Source: Amycolatopsis pithecellobii
GTDB lineage: Bacteria > Actinomycetota > Actinomycetes > Mycobacteriales > Pseudonocardiaceae
Direction of reading: 5' to 3'
DNA: 32,841 nt
Assembly: GCF_009707865.1 (NCBI RefSeq)
Contig: NZ_WMBA01000080.1
Coordinates: 1-32,841 of the forward strand
This document shows, piece after piece, positions 1-6,623 of the stretch. The notes beneath the pieces are model-generated. The model was not told the DNA's origin, ran no database searches, and saw only the letters and a program-made list of their open reading frames with translations. Each line of letters begins with the position of its first letter. Within the stretch, counting starts at the first letter, position 1. A program made the translations under genes and the position numbers.

Positions 1-131
1 GCCCTCCCAGCCCGAAACCGAATACCGCGAGACATGACCGTGATGGCTCCCACAACTCCAACCACCACCACAGCCACACCGCACTCGACGGCCACCCACC
101 CGCGAGCCGTGTGCCTAACCTCTGGCGGCAC
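1..131 (-). CDS. Possible small membrane protein, partial (runs off left edge)
   Basis: An open frame begins at GTG 131 on the minus strand, five bases after the recQ-like stop codon, and stays open to the window edge (about 43 codons). The predicted peptide has a short polar N-terminus (PPEVRHTARGW), then one strongly hydrophobic stretch (VAVECGVAVVVVGVVGAITV), then a basic flank (MSRGIRFRAG), as in a single-pass membrane protein. I recognise no family. There is no convincing ribosome binding site, so translation would have to be coupled to the upstream helicase gene. It could be a chance open frame in GC-rich DNA. Confidence 0.25.
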   Translation of the reverse strand, partial: MPPEVRHTARGWVAVECGVAVVVVGVVGAITVMSRGIRFRAGR

Positions 132-136
132 GACAC

Positions 137-2242
137 CTAGGTTGTTGCCGCGAGTGCGAACGGGAGGACCGCGGGCGCACCTCCTTTCCGTAGCAGCCGT
201 GTGGCCATTGTCATCGTCCAGCCCGAGTCCACGACGTCATCCACCAGTAGCACCGGACCATCCACAGTGGACAACTCCGCGGCCAGGTAGTCGGGCACGG
301 CGAGGTGGTGCCACAGATCCGCCACCCGCTGCGCACTGTTCGCCCGTCGGGGCGGCGGACCGGGCGCCGAGAGTGTGCCGAGGAACTTCAACCGTCCGAT
401 TTCGGACAGGCGTGTCGCGAGACTGTGTGTGAGCTGTGGTCGTCTGCTCGATGGCAACGCCACCACCGCCACCGGCCGTCGCGCCCAGTCCCACGCCGCG
501 AGGACCGAGACGCATGCCTGGAACACCGGCGCCGGTACTTCGCCGTCGGGCGCCGTCGCGCCGACCAGTCCTCGTAACCGGCTGCCCCAGCCGATATCCG
601 TGAGCCGCCCGAGCGTTCGCCCCGGTTCGGCTCGTTCGTCTGTCGCGATCCGGCCTGACAGCGGCACATCGAGCGTGCGAAGCCCGGTCGGCCACTGCCG
701 TCGCGGACCCAGCTCCACACCCGGACGATCCAACCGGGTGTTCGTCTCCGCCACCACGTCCGCGGAAATCGCCGTTTTCCGGTGCTGCCCGGTGCAGTTG
801 TCACACCTTCCGCACGGTTGCGCGTACGGATCGTCCAGCTGGCGCAACAAGAACTCCATCCGGCAACCCGTCGTCGCCTGATACTCGATCATCGCTTGCT
901 GCTCCGTGCTGCGAGCTTCGCTCACCCGTCCATAGCGGCCGGAGTCGTACTCCCAGCTCGCACCGGTCGACTCCCAGCCGCCACGGACCCGCCGCACCGC
1001 GCCGTCGACGTCAAGCACCTTGAGAACCATTTCCAGTCGCGTGCGAGACAGCTCCACCAGCGGTTCCAGCGCCGCTGTCGAAAGTGGACGGTCGGCCGAG
1101 GCGAGTGCGTCCAGTACCTCGGTAACCCGCCGCTCGTCGGGGAAGGCCAGCGAACTGAAATAGTTCCAGATCTCGCGATCTTCAGTGCCAGGCAACAGGA
1201 TCACCTCGGCATGGCGTACCCCACGCCCGGCACGTCCGACCTGTTGGTAGTAGGCGATCGGCGAGGACGGCGCACCCAGATGCACGACGAAACCCAGATC
1301 CGGCTTGTCGAATCCCATGCCCAGCGCCGACGTGGCGACCAGTGCCTTGACCCGGTTGGCCAGCAGATCGTCCTCTGCCGCCTCGCGCTCGGCCGGGTCC
1401 GTCTTGCCGGTGTATGCCGCGACTTCGTACCCACGCTCGCGCAGGAACCCGGCCACGTCGTGCGCCGCCGCGACGGTGAGCGTGTAGATGATGCCCGAAC
1501 CGGGCAACTCGCCCAGCTGCTCGGCGAGCCAGGCAATGCGCGCCTGCGGCGTCGGCAGTGCGGCGACTGAAAGATGCAGGCTTTCCCGATCGAGCGGACC
1601 ACGCAGCACCAGTGTGTCCGCGCCATTGCCGAGTCCGAGCTGCTCGGCCACATCGGTCACCACCCGGTCGTTCGCGGTAGCTGTGGTCGCCAGCACCGGG
1701 ACCGCATCCGGCAGATCCGCCAGCAGCGTGCGCAGCCGCCGGTAGTCGGGCCGGAAATCGTGCCCCCAGTCGGAAATGCAATGTGCCTCGTCGACCACCA
1801 GCAGGCCCGCACTGGCGGTCAGTTTGGGTAGCACCGCATCCCGGAAATCGGGATTGTTGAGCCGTTCCGGGCTCACGAGCAACACGTCGAGCTCGCCGTC
1901 GGTGACCCGGGCCTGCACTTCGTCCCACTCCTGGGAGTTCGCGGAGTTGATCGTCGCCGCGGCGATCCCGGCCCTGGCGGCGGCCGTGATCTGGTTGCGC
2001 ATCAACGCAAGCAGCGGAGAAATGATCACCGTCGGACCGGCGCCGCGTGCCCGGAGCAGCGCCGTCGCCAGGAAGTACACCGCCGATTTGCCCCAGCCGG
2101 TGCGCTGCACGACGAGCGCTCGCCGGCGTTCAGCGACCAGCGCTTGGATGGCGGTCCACTGATCTTCGCGCAGTGTCGCGCCGTCACCGGCCAGCGCCCG
2201 TAACAGCGAATCGGCTTGTTCGCGTAGTTCCTGGATGTTCAC
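137..2242 (-). CDS. RecQ-family ATP-dependent DNA helicase with C-terminal phosphoribosyltransferase-like domain
   Basis: A 701-residue superfamily 2 helicase that would unwind DNA 3'-5' at the expense of ATP during repair or recombination. Visible motifs are Walker A TGWGKS (48-53), DEAH followed by CISDWGHDFRPDY (151-167), the TTATAN motif (187-191), and motif VI QQVGRAGRG (333-341). The RecQ zinc-binding cysteines are C460, C477, C480 and C483. Instead of a normal RQC/HRDC tail, the last 200 residues end in a PRPP-binding-type motif, VLLVDDVVDSGWT (664-676), typical of type I phosphoribosyltransferases such as ComF. I chose GTG 2242 because longer in-frame starts (to 2425) overlap the divergent nadD and lack RecQ-like sequence; no clear Shine-Dalgarno is visible, so the start is uncertain by some residues. 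It is not part of the M. tuberculosis version of this locus. Confidence 0.88.
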   Translation of the reverse strand: MNIQELREQADSLLRALAGDGATLREDQWTAIQALVAERRRALVVQRTGWGKSAVYFLATALLRARGAGPTVIISPLLALMRNQITAAARAGIAAATINSANSQEWDEVQARVTDGELDVLLVSPERLNNPDFRDAVLPKLTASAGLLVVDEAHCISDWGHDFRPDYRRLRTLLADLPDAVPVLATTATANDRVVTDVAEQLGLGNGADTLVLRGPLDRESLHLSVAALPTPQARIAWLAEQLGELPGSGIIYTLTVAAAHDVAGFLRERGYEVAAYTGKTDPAEREAAEDDLLANRVKALVATSALGMGFDKPDLGFVVHLGAPSSPIAYYQQVGRAGRGVRHAEVILLPGTEDREIWNYFSSLAFPDERRVTEVLDALASADRPLSTAALEPLVELSRTRLEMVLKVLDVDGAVRRVRGGWESTGASWEYDSGRYGRVSEARSTEQQAMIEYQATTGCRMEFLLRQLDDPYAQPCGRCDNCTGQHRKTAISADVVAETNTRLDRPGVELGPRRQWPTGLRTLDVPLSGRIATDERAEPGRTLGRLTDIGWGSRLRGLVGATAPDGEVPAPVFQACVSVLAAWDWARRPVAVVALPSSRRPQLTHSLATRLSEIGRLKFLGTLSAPGPPPRRANSAQRVADLWHHLAVPDYLAAELSTVDGPVLLVDDVVDSGWTMTMATRLLRKGGAPAVLPFALAATT

Positions 2243-2366
2243 GAGTTCACGTCTACCGCATGGGTCCGACAATGGCTCCTCGAAAACTGCATGACTGGCC
2301 CACTCATGCAGTCCTGTGAGGATGAACACGGGGGTCATCGGGTCCACCTGCCCGCGGGCGGCTCTA

Positions 2367-2372
2367 TACGCT
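2367..2372 (+). promoter_or_regulatory. Putative -10 element of a leaderless nadD promoter
   Basis: TACGCT fits the actinobacterial TANNNT -10 consensus and lies six bases before the nadD ATG, with no Shine-Dalgarno between them. Transcription would start at or next to the start codon. The -35 is not obvious. Confidence 0.45.
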
Positions 2373-2378
2373 GCAGTT

Positions 2379-2972
2379 ATGTCACCACGGCGTCTCGGGG
2401 TCATGGGCGGAACCTTCGACCCCATTCATCACGGCCACCTCGTCGCGGCGAGCGAGGTCCAGTCCAGGTTCGGCCTCGACGAAGTGATTTTCGTGCCCAC
2501 CGGGCAGCCGTGGCAGAAAACCGGCCGCCTCGTCACCCGCGCCGAGGACCGCTACCTCATGACGGTGATCGCGACGGCGTCCAACCCCGTGTTCTCGGTC
2601 AGCCGCGTCGACATCGACCGCGGCGGCGAGACCTTCACCGTCGACACACTGCGGGATCTGCATCAGGAGTACCCCGAGGACGAGCTGTTCTTCATCACCG
2701 GCGCCGACGCGCTCGAACAGATCCTCACCTGGCACAACGCCGACGAGGTGTTCACGTACGCTCATTTCATCGGCGTCACGCGACCCGGTTACCGGCTCAA
2801 CGATCACCATCTGCCCAGCGGGAAGGTGAGCCTGGTCGAGGTGACCGCGATGGCGATCTCGTCCACCGGATGCCGTGAGCGCGTCGAAAACAGCGAGCCG
2901 ATCTGGTATCTCGTGCCCGACGGGGTGGTGCGGTACATCGACAAACGCAGGCTCTACCGCAAACCGGAATGA
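2379..2972 (+). CDS. nadD: Nicotinate-nucleotide adenylyltransferase NadD
   Basis: Transfers AMP from ATP to nicotinate mononucleotide, giving deamido-NAD, an essential cytosolic step of NAD synthesis. The 197-residue protein opens with the nucleotidyltransferase signature GGTFDPIHHGH (10-20), including the HxGH catalytic motif. Near the C-terminus it carries ISSTGCRERV, the counterpart of the ISSTxxR ATP-binding motif. ATG 2379 puts the signature at the usual distance from the N-terminus; the longer in-frame start at 2316 adds 21 unconserved residues that overlap the divergent helicase promoter region. It is followed by rsfS, as in mycobacteria. A -10-like element six bases upstream suggests a leaderless mRNA. 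Confidence 0.95.
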   Translation: MSPRRLGVMGGTFDPIHHGHLVAASEVQSRFGLDEVIFVPTGQPWQKTGRLVTRAEDRYLMTVIATASNPVFSVSRVDIDRGGETFTVDTLRDLHQEYPEDELFFITGADALEQILTWHNADEVFTYAHFIGVTRPGYRLNDHHLPSGKVSLVEVTAMAISSTGCRERVENSEPIWYLVPDGVVRYIDKRRLYRKPE

Positions 2973-3058
2973 GCCGTTGAAAGCCGCCGTCAGCCGGGCG
3001 CCTTGCCTGCCAGGTACCCTCGGTGAGCCGACAGATGCCCAGCCGTGAGGGAGCAGGA

Positions 3059-3439
3059 GTGCCAGCGACGTCCCGAGCACGTGAGATGGCAACCGTGGCC
3101 GCCCATGCGGCGGCCGACAAAAAGGCCACTGATGTCGTGGTGCTGGACGTCTCGGAACAGCTGGTGATCACCGACATCTTCGTGATCGCCTCGGCGCCGA
3201 ACGAACGCCAGGTGGGCGCCATCGTCGACGAGGTCGAGGAGAAGCTGCGCCTCGCCGGTCACAAGCCGGTGCGCCGCGAAGGCGCCCGCGAGGGGCGCTG
3301 GGTGCTGCTCGACTACGTCGATGTCGTGGTGCACGTCCAGCATGACGAGGAGCGTTCGTTCTACGGCCTGGAACGGTTGTGGAAGGACTGCCCGCGTATC
3401 GAGATTCCCGACTTGACCGAGGCCGGGGAAGCACGGTGA
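3059..3439 (+). CDS. rsfS: Ribosomal silencing factor RsfS
   Basis: A 126-residue RsfS/DUF143 protein. Family members bind ribosomal protein uL14 on the 50S subunit and block subunit joining when nutrients are scarce. Family features are the DVVVLDVSEQLVITDIFVIAS segment with the conserved Asp in TDIF, and the C-terminal WVLLDYVDVVVHV and RSFYGLERLW blocks. GTG 3059 has a good Shine-Dalgarno (GAGGGAG, six bases upstream); the longer in-frame start at 3023 has none. The stop codon overlaps the GTG of the downstream phosphatase by four bases (GTGA), so the two are translationally coupled. The nadD-rsfS pairing is widely conserved. Confidence 0.94.
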   Translation: MPATSRAREMATVAAHAAADKKATDVVVLDVSEQLVITDIFVIASAPNERQVGAIVDEVEEKLRLAGHKPVRREGAREGRWVLLDYVDVVVHVQHDEERSFYGLERLWKDCPRIEIPDLTEAGEAR

Positions 3440-4047
3440 GCTTGCGGCGGCTGGTGCTCTGGCGCCACGGGGAGACCGACTACAACGCCGCCGGCCGGAT
3501 GCAGGGGCACCTCGACTCGGCGCTCACCGAGGTCGGCTGGAACCAGGCACGGTTCGCCGTCCCCGCACTCGCGAGGTTCGAGCCCGACCTGGTGATCGCC
3601 TCCGACCTGCGCCGCGCCACGGACACCGCCACGGTGCTGACCGAGGCGATCGGCGTGCCCCTGCGCATTGACAAACGTTTGCGCGAGACGCATCTCGGCG
3701 AATGGCAGGGGATGACCGGGCCCGAGGTCGACGCCGGCTGGCCGGGGGAGCGGTTCCGGTGGCGGGACGACGCGACCTGGGCCCCGCCTGGCGGTGAGAC
3801 TCGCGTCGAGGTTGCCGCAAGGGCAAGTGAAGTCGTCAACGACCTGCTCGACGACGCCGAGCACCGGCAGACCGTGCTGCTCGCGGCGCACGGCGGGCTC
3901 ATCACGGCGCTCACCGCGAGCCTGCTGGGGCTGCCGGTCACGGCCTGGCCACAGCTGGGCGGCATCGGCAACTGTCACTGGGTGGAGCTCGGCCGGCGCG
4001 ACGACGTCTGGCGGCTGGGCGCCTACAACGCGGGCATGTACGGCTGA
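3436..4047 (+). CDS. gpgP: Histidine-phosphatase superfamily protein, likely glucosyl-3-phosphoglycerate phosphatase GpgP
   Basis: A 203-residue cofactor-independent phosphoglycerate-mutase-like phosphatase. Residues R10, H11 and G12 form the RHG motif, with H11 as the phosphohistidine nucleophile. R60 and E84 (in RLRETHLGEWQG) and H152 (in AAHGG) complete the phosphate pocket and acid/base set. H11, R60 and E84 fall at the same numbers I recall for M. tuberculosis GpgP (Rv2419c), which dephosphorylates glucosyl-3-phosphoglycerate on the way to methylglucose lipopolysaccharide. The adjacent octT-like gene supports that role. The substrate cannot be proven from sequence, and other members of this superfamily act on different phosphates. 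GTG 3436 overlaps the rsfS stop. Confidence 0.82.
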   Translation: MSLRRLVLWRHGETDYNAAGRMQGHLDSALTEVGWNQARFAVPALARFEPDLVIASDLRRATDTATVLTEAIGVPLRIDKRLRETHLGEWQGMTGPEVDAGWPGERFRWRDDATWAPPGGETRVEVAARASEVVNDLLDDAEHRQTVLLAAHGGLITALTASLLGLPVTAWPQLGGIGNCHWVELGRRDDVWRLGAYNAGMYG

Positions 4048-4049
4048 CC

Positions 4050-4772
4050 GTGCCGCGCCTGCTGGTCTTCGGCGACTCACTGAGCTTTCACGGCCCCGAC
4101 GGTCCCCGTGCCGCCGATGAGCCGCGGTTGTGGCCCAACGTCGCGGCCATGGCCCTTGGTGGAAGCGCGGACCTGGTGGCCGGTGCCGGCTGGACAGCAC
4201 GCGACATGTGGTGGTCGCTTATCGGTGACCCGCGCGTCTGGGCGGATCTGCATCAGGTCGACGCGGTCGTGCTGGCGATCGGCAGCATGGACACGTTGCC
4301 TTCGCCGCTGCCCACTTACCTGCGGACCGGCCTGCGTTATCTCCGCCCGGACGGCCTCCGCCACGTCACCCGCAAGGCTTATCTTGCCGTTCAGCCGCGA
4401 CTGGCCGTGGCCTTGCGCGGCCGCCCGACCGTGCTCCCGTCGAAACTGACGGTCCATTATCTCGACACAGCGGTCAAGGCTCTGCGGATCCTCCGGCCGA
4501 CGCTGCCGATCGTCGGCGTCCTGCCGAGCGTGCACCGCGCGGACTCCTACGGGCGGGTGCACACGGCCCGTGATGGCGCTGCCGCGGCGATGGCCGCGTG
4601 GGCACGGCGTGCCGAGGTGCCGCTGCTCGACCTGCCCGCGCTCGTGGCCGACCACGTGCTCAGCGGCCGCGGCAATCCGGACGGGATGCACTGGGGCTGG
4701 GAAGCGCATGCGTCGGTGGGCAAGGCGATGGCCGCGGTGCTCACCCCGCTGTTGGGCCCGGACTCCCCGTAG
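4050..4772 (+). CDS. octT: SGNH-fold hydrolase/acyltransferase, probable diglucosylglycerate octanoyltransferase OctT
   Basis: A 240-residue SGNH/GDSL protein with the block I motif FGDSLS (nucleophile S10) and a C-terminal DGMH (D211, H214) giving the Asp-xx-His of the catalytic triad. There is no signal peptide, so it is cytosolic. Position and sequence match M. tuberculosis Rv2418c (OctT), which octanoylates diglucosylglycerate, an early intermediate of methylglucose lipopolysaccharide. GTG 4050 lies two bases after the gpgP stop, so the two enzymes are co-expressed. The specific substrate is inferred from gene order; the fold assignment is secure. Confidence 0.75.
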   Translation: MPRLLVFGDSLSFHGPDGPRAADEPRLWPNVAAMALGGSADLVAGAGWTARDMWWSLIGDPRVWADLHQVDAVVLAIGSMDTLPSPLPTYLRTGLRYLRPDGLRHVTRKAYLAVQPRLAVALRGRPTVLPSKLTVHYLDTAVKALRILRPTLPIVGVLPSVHRADSYGRVHTARDGAAAAMAAWARRAEVPLLDLPALVADHVLSGRGNPDGMHWGWEAHASVGKAMAAVLTPLLGPDSP

Positions 4773-4781
4773 GCTTGCGCC

Positions 4782-5639
4782 GTGCCGGTCGCCGTGATCA
4801 CCGACTCCACCGCCCATCTGCCCGAGGGCTTCGCCGAGCGGTTCGCCATCCGGGTGGTGCCGCTGCATGTCCTCATCGACGGCGAGACGGCGCTCGACGG
4901 TGTCGACGTCGGGCCGGCGTCGCTCGCGGAAGCGTTGGCGCAGCGGCGAATCGTGACGACGTCGAGGCCCACGCCGGGAGAGTTCGCGTCGGTTTTCCGT
5001 GCGGCGCTGGACGAGGGGGCCGACGCGGTGGTGTCCTTACACCTGTCGAGCGAGATATCGGGCACCTGGGAGTCGGCGGTGCTGGCCGCTCAGGAGGTCG
5101 GGCCGGACGTCGTGCGGGTGGTCGATTCACGTGGTACGGCGATGGGACTCGGTTTCGCCGCTCTGCATGCCGCCGCCGCGGCCTCCTCTGGTGCGGCACC
5201 CGAGGATGTCGAGCGGGCCGCGATGGCAGCGGTGCGTTGTTCGAAGACGGTATTCGTCGTGGAAACGCTCGAATACCTGCGGCGGGGCGGGCGCATCGGC
5301 GCGGCCGCGGCGTTGCTGGGCACCGCGCTGGCGGTGAAACCGTTGCTGCACATCGAAGACGGACGGATCGAACCATTGGAGAAGGTCCGGACCATGCATC
5401 GCGCGATGGCACGACTGGTGGATCTCGCGGAGGAGGCCGCGCAGGGGGAGGCGGTGGAGGTCGCGGTGCATCATCTCGCTTCGGCTGAGCGGGCTGCGGA
5501 GCTGGCGAACCAGTTGGAGGAGCGCGTCCGCGTCCCTGAGGGCTGTGTGGTGTCCGAACTCGGCGCGGTGATCGGGGCACACACCGGTCCGGGGGTGATC
5601 GGTGTGGTCGTGCAACGGCATCCGGTTGGTCTTTCCTGA
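4782..5639 (+). CDS. DegV family fatty-acid-binding protein
   Basis: A 285-residue DegV protein. The family binds one fatty acid; FakB members present it to the FakA kinase for acyl-phosphate formation. Recognisable blocks are ITDSTAHLP at the N-terminus, TTSRPTPGEF (the Ser/Arg-containing ligand loop), LHLSSEISGTWESA, VDSRGTAMGLG and the ETLEYLRRGGRIG segment leading into KPLLHIEDGRIEP. GTG 4782 starts nine bases after octT, as the last member of the nadD-degV gene string. No fakA gene is in the window, so a role in fatty acid activation is only inferred. Confidence 0.9.
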   Translation: MPVAVITDSTAHLPEGFAERFAIRVVPLHVLIDGETALDGVDVGPASLAEALAQRRIVTTSRPTPGEFASVFRAALDEGADAVVSLHLSSEISGTWESAVLAAQEVGPDVVRVVDSRGTAMGLGFAALHAAAAASSGAAPEDVERAAMAAVRCSKTVFVVETLEYLRRGGRIGAAAALLGTALAVKPLLHIEDGRIEPLEKVRTMHRAMARLVDLAEEAAQGEAVEVAVHHLASAERAAELANQLEERVRVPEGCVVSELGAVIGAHTGPGVIGVVVQRHPVGLS

Positions 5640-5802
5640 GTACTTTCCCGGCTCAACGGTGTCAAGGGCGTTGACCAAGTCCTCGTCGCGCGATTTCGGC
5701 GTTCGCTCGCGCGGAATCCCTTTCGCTCTCCTGTTTTCCCCGCGTGTGCTGGGTGTTTTTGCCTTGCCGCCGCCCATCGTCTTCGCCCTCCGGTGCGCCA
5801 AC

Positions 5803-5829
5803 TTGTCCACAGGACCCCACTTATCCACA
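5803..5829 (+). promoter_or_regulatory. Two close DnaA-box-like 9-mers
   Basis: The 243-base gap between degV and comEA holds TTGTCCACA (5803-5811, the form preferred in high-GC actinobacteria) and TTATCCACA (5821-5829, the classical consensus). They are in the same orientation, 18 bases apart. Both are perfect 9-mers. No other structure is evident in this gap apart from the comEA -10 element. Confidence 0.5.
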
Positions 5830-5869
5830 CCCGCCGCAATTTCCCCTGGCCAACCCAGAACGCCCCCAA

Positions 5870-5875
5870 TAGCGT
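5870..5875 (+). promoter_or_regulatory. Putative -10 element of a leaderless comEA promoter
   Basis: TAGCGT (TANNNT) ends seven bases before the comEA ATG, and no Shine-Dalgarno is present. It lies 41 bases downstream of the second DnaA-box-like site. Confidence 0.45.
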
Positions 5876-5882
5876 CGATCGC

Positions 5883-6623
5883 ATGTTCGAACAAACATTT
5901 CCCCAAGCACCCCCGGCCCGTCACCGCCTCCGTCAGCTCGCCGCGCAAGCGCTGACGGCGGGCCGTACCACACCGCTTACGGGCAGGCTCGTCGAACGCT
6001 GGGCGCCGCCAGCCCTGACCCGCAGCCCGACCCGCCTACGGCTCACAGCCGTGCTCGCCGCGCTGGCCGTTGTGGTGGTCCTGATCGGCGGCTCCGTCCT
6101 GCTTCTCGGCGGCGGGCCACCGGCGGAACGAGCGCCGCTGCTCCCAGCTGCCCGGGAGACGCCGTCGGCGATCGCGGCGCCCGCAAAACTCGCCGACAGC
6201 TCCCTCGTGATCAGCGTTGTCGGGAAGGTCCGGTCTCCGGGATTGGTGACCGTCCCGAGTGGCGCTCGCGTGGCCGACGCCCTGGGTGCCGCGGGTGGCG
6301 CCCTCGACGGCACCGACCTCACATCGCTCAACCTCGCCAGGAAACTCGCCGACGGGGAGCAGCTCAACGTCGGCGTCCCGGCAGCGCCGGATGTGGCGCG
6401 TGCCGACGGCCCTCCCACACCTGGAAACCCCGCCAAGCTCAACCTGAACACCGCCTCTGTCGAACAACTCGATGCGCTCCCGGGCGTCGGAGCGGTCACC
6501 GCACAACGCATTCTCGACTGGCGAACGCAGCACGGCACGTTCACGTCGGTGGACCAGCTGCAAGAGGTCGACGGCATCGGTCCGGCGAAGTTCGCGCGGC
6601 TGCGTGACCTGGTGACCGTCTGA
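5883..6623 (+). CDS. comEA: ComEA-type DNA-binding protein (SLBB plus helix-hairpin-helix)
   Basis: A 246-residue membrane-anchored DNA-binding protein. It has a cytoplasmic basic N-terminus, a transmembrane helix (about 52-77, LTAVLAALAVVVVLIGG), an SLBB-type domain (about 108-165), a Pro/Gly linker, and a C-terminal tandem helix-hairpin-helix (about 186-246) with LNLNTASVEQLDALPGVG and VDGIGPAKF. In transforming bacteria ComEA binds incoming double-stranded DNA outside the membrane. ATG 5883 was chosen over 5793 because the extension is not conserved-looking and overlaps the DnaA-box pair. It overlaps comEC by one base (TGATG), so the pair is coupled. Confidence 0.92.
   Translation: MFEQTFPQAPPARHRLRQLAAQALTAGRTTPLTGRLVERWAPPALTRSPTRLRLTAVLAALAVVVVLIGGSVLLLGGGPPAERAPLLPAARETPSAIAAPAKLADSSLVISVVGKVRSPGLVTVPSGARVADALGAAGGALDGTDLTSLNLARKLADGEQLNVGVPAAPDVARADGPPTPGNPAKLNLNTASVEQLDALPGVGAVTAQRILDWRTQHGTFTSVDQLQEVDGIGPAKFARLRDLVTV

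Noticed and set aside
361..420. Palindrome GTCCGA-TT-TCGGAC near 390-405 as another member of the recurrent motif
   Set aside because: It has an even-length centre and is explained by common codons for Ser-Glu-Ile-Gly; it does not share the codon register or rare codons of the other copies.
2243..2425. N-terminal extension of the RecQ-like helicase to 2425
   Set aside because: It overlaps the nadD start region, has no helicase-like sequence, and the family usually starts near the residues encoded from GTG 2242.
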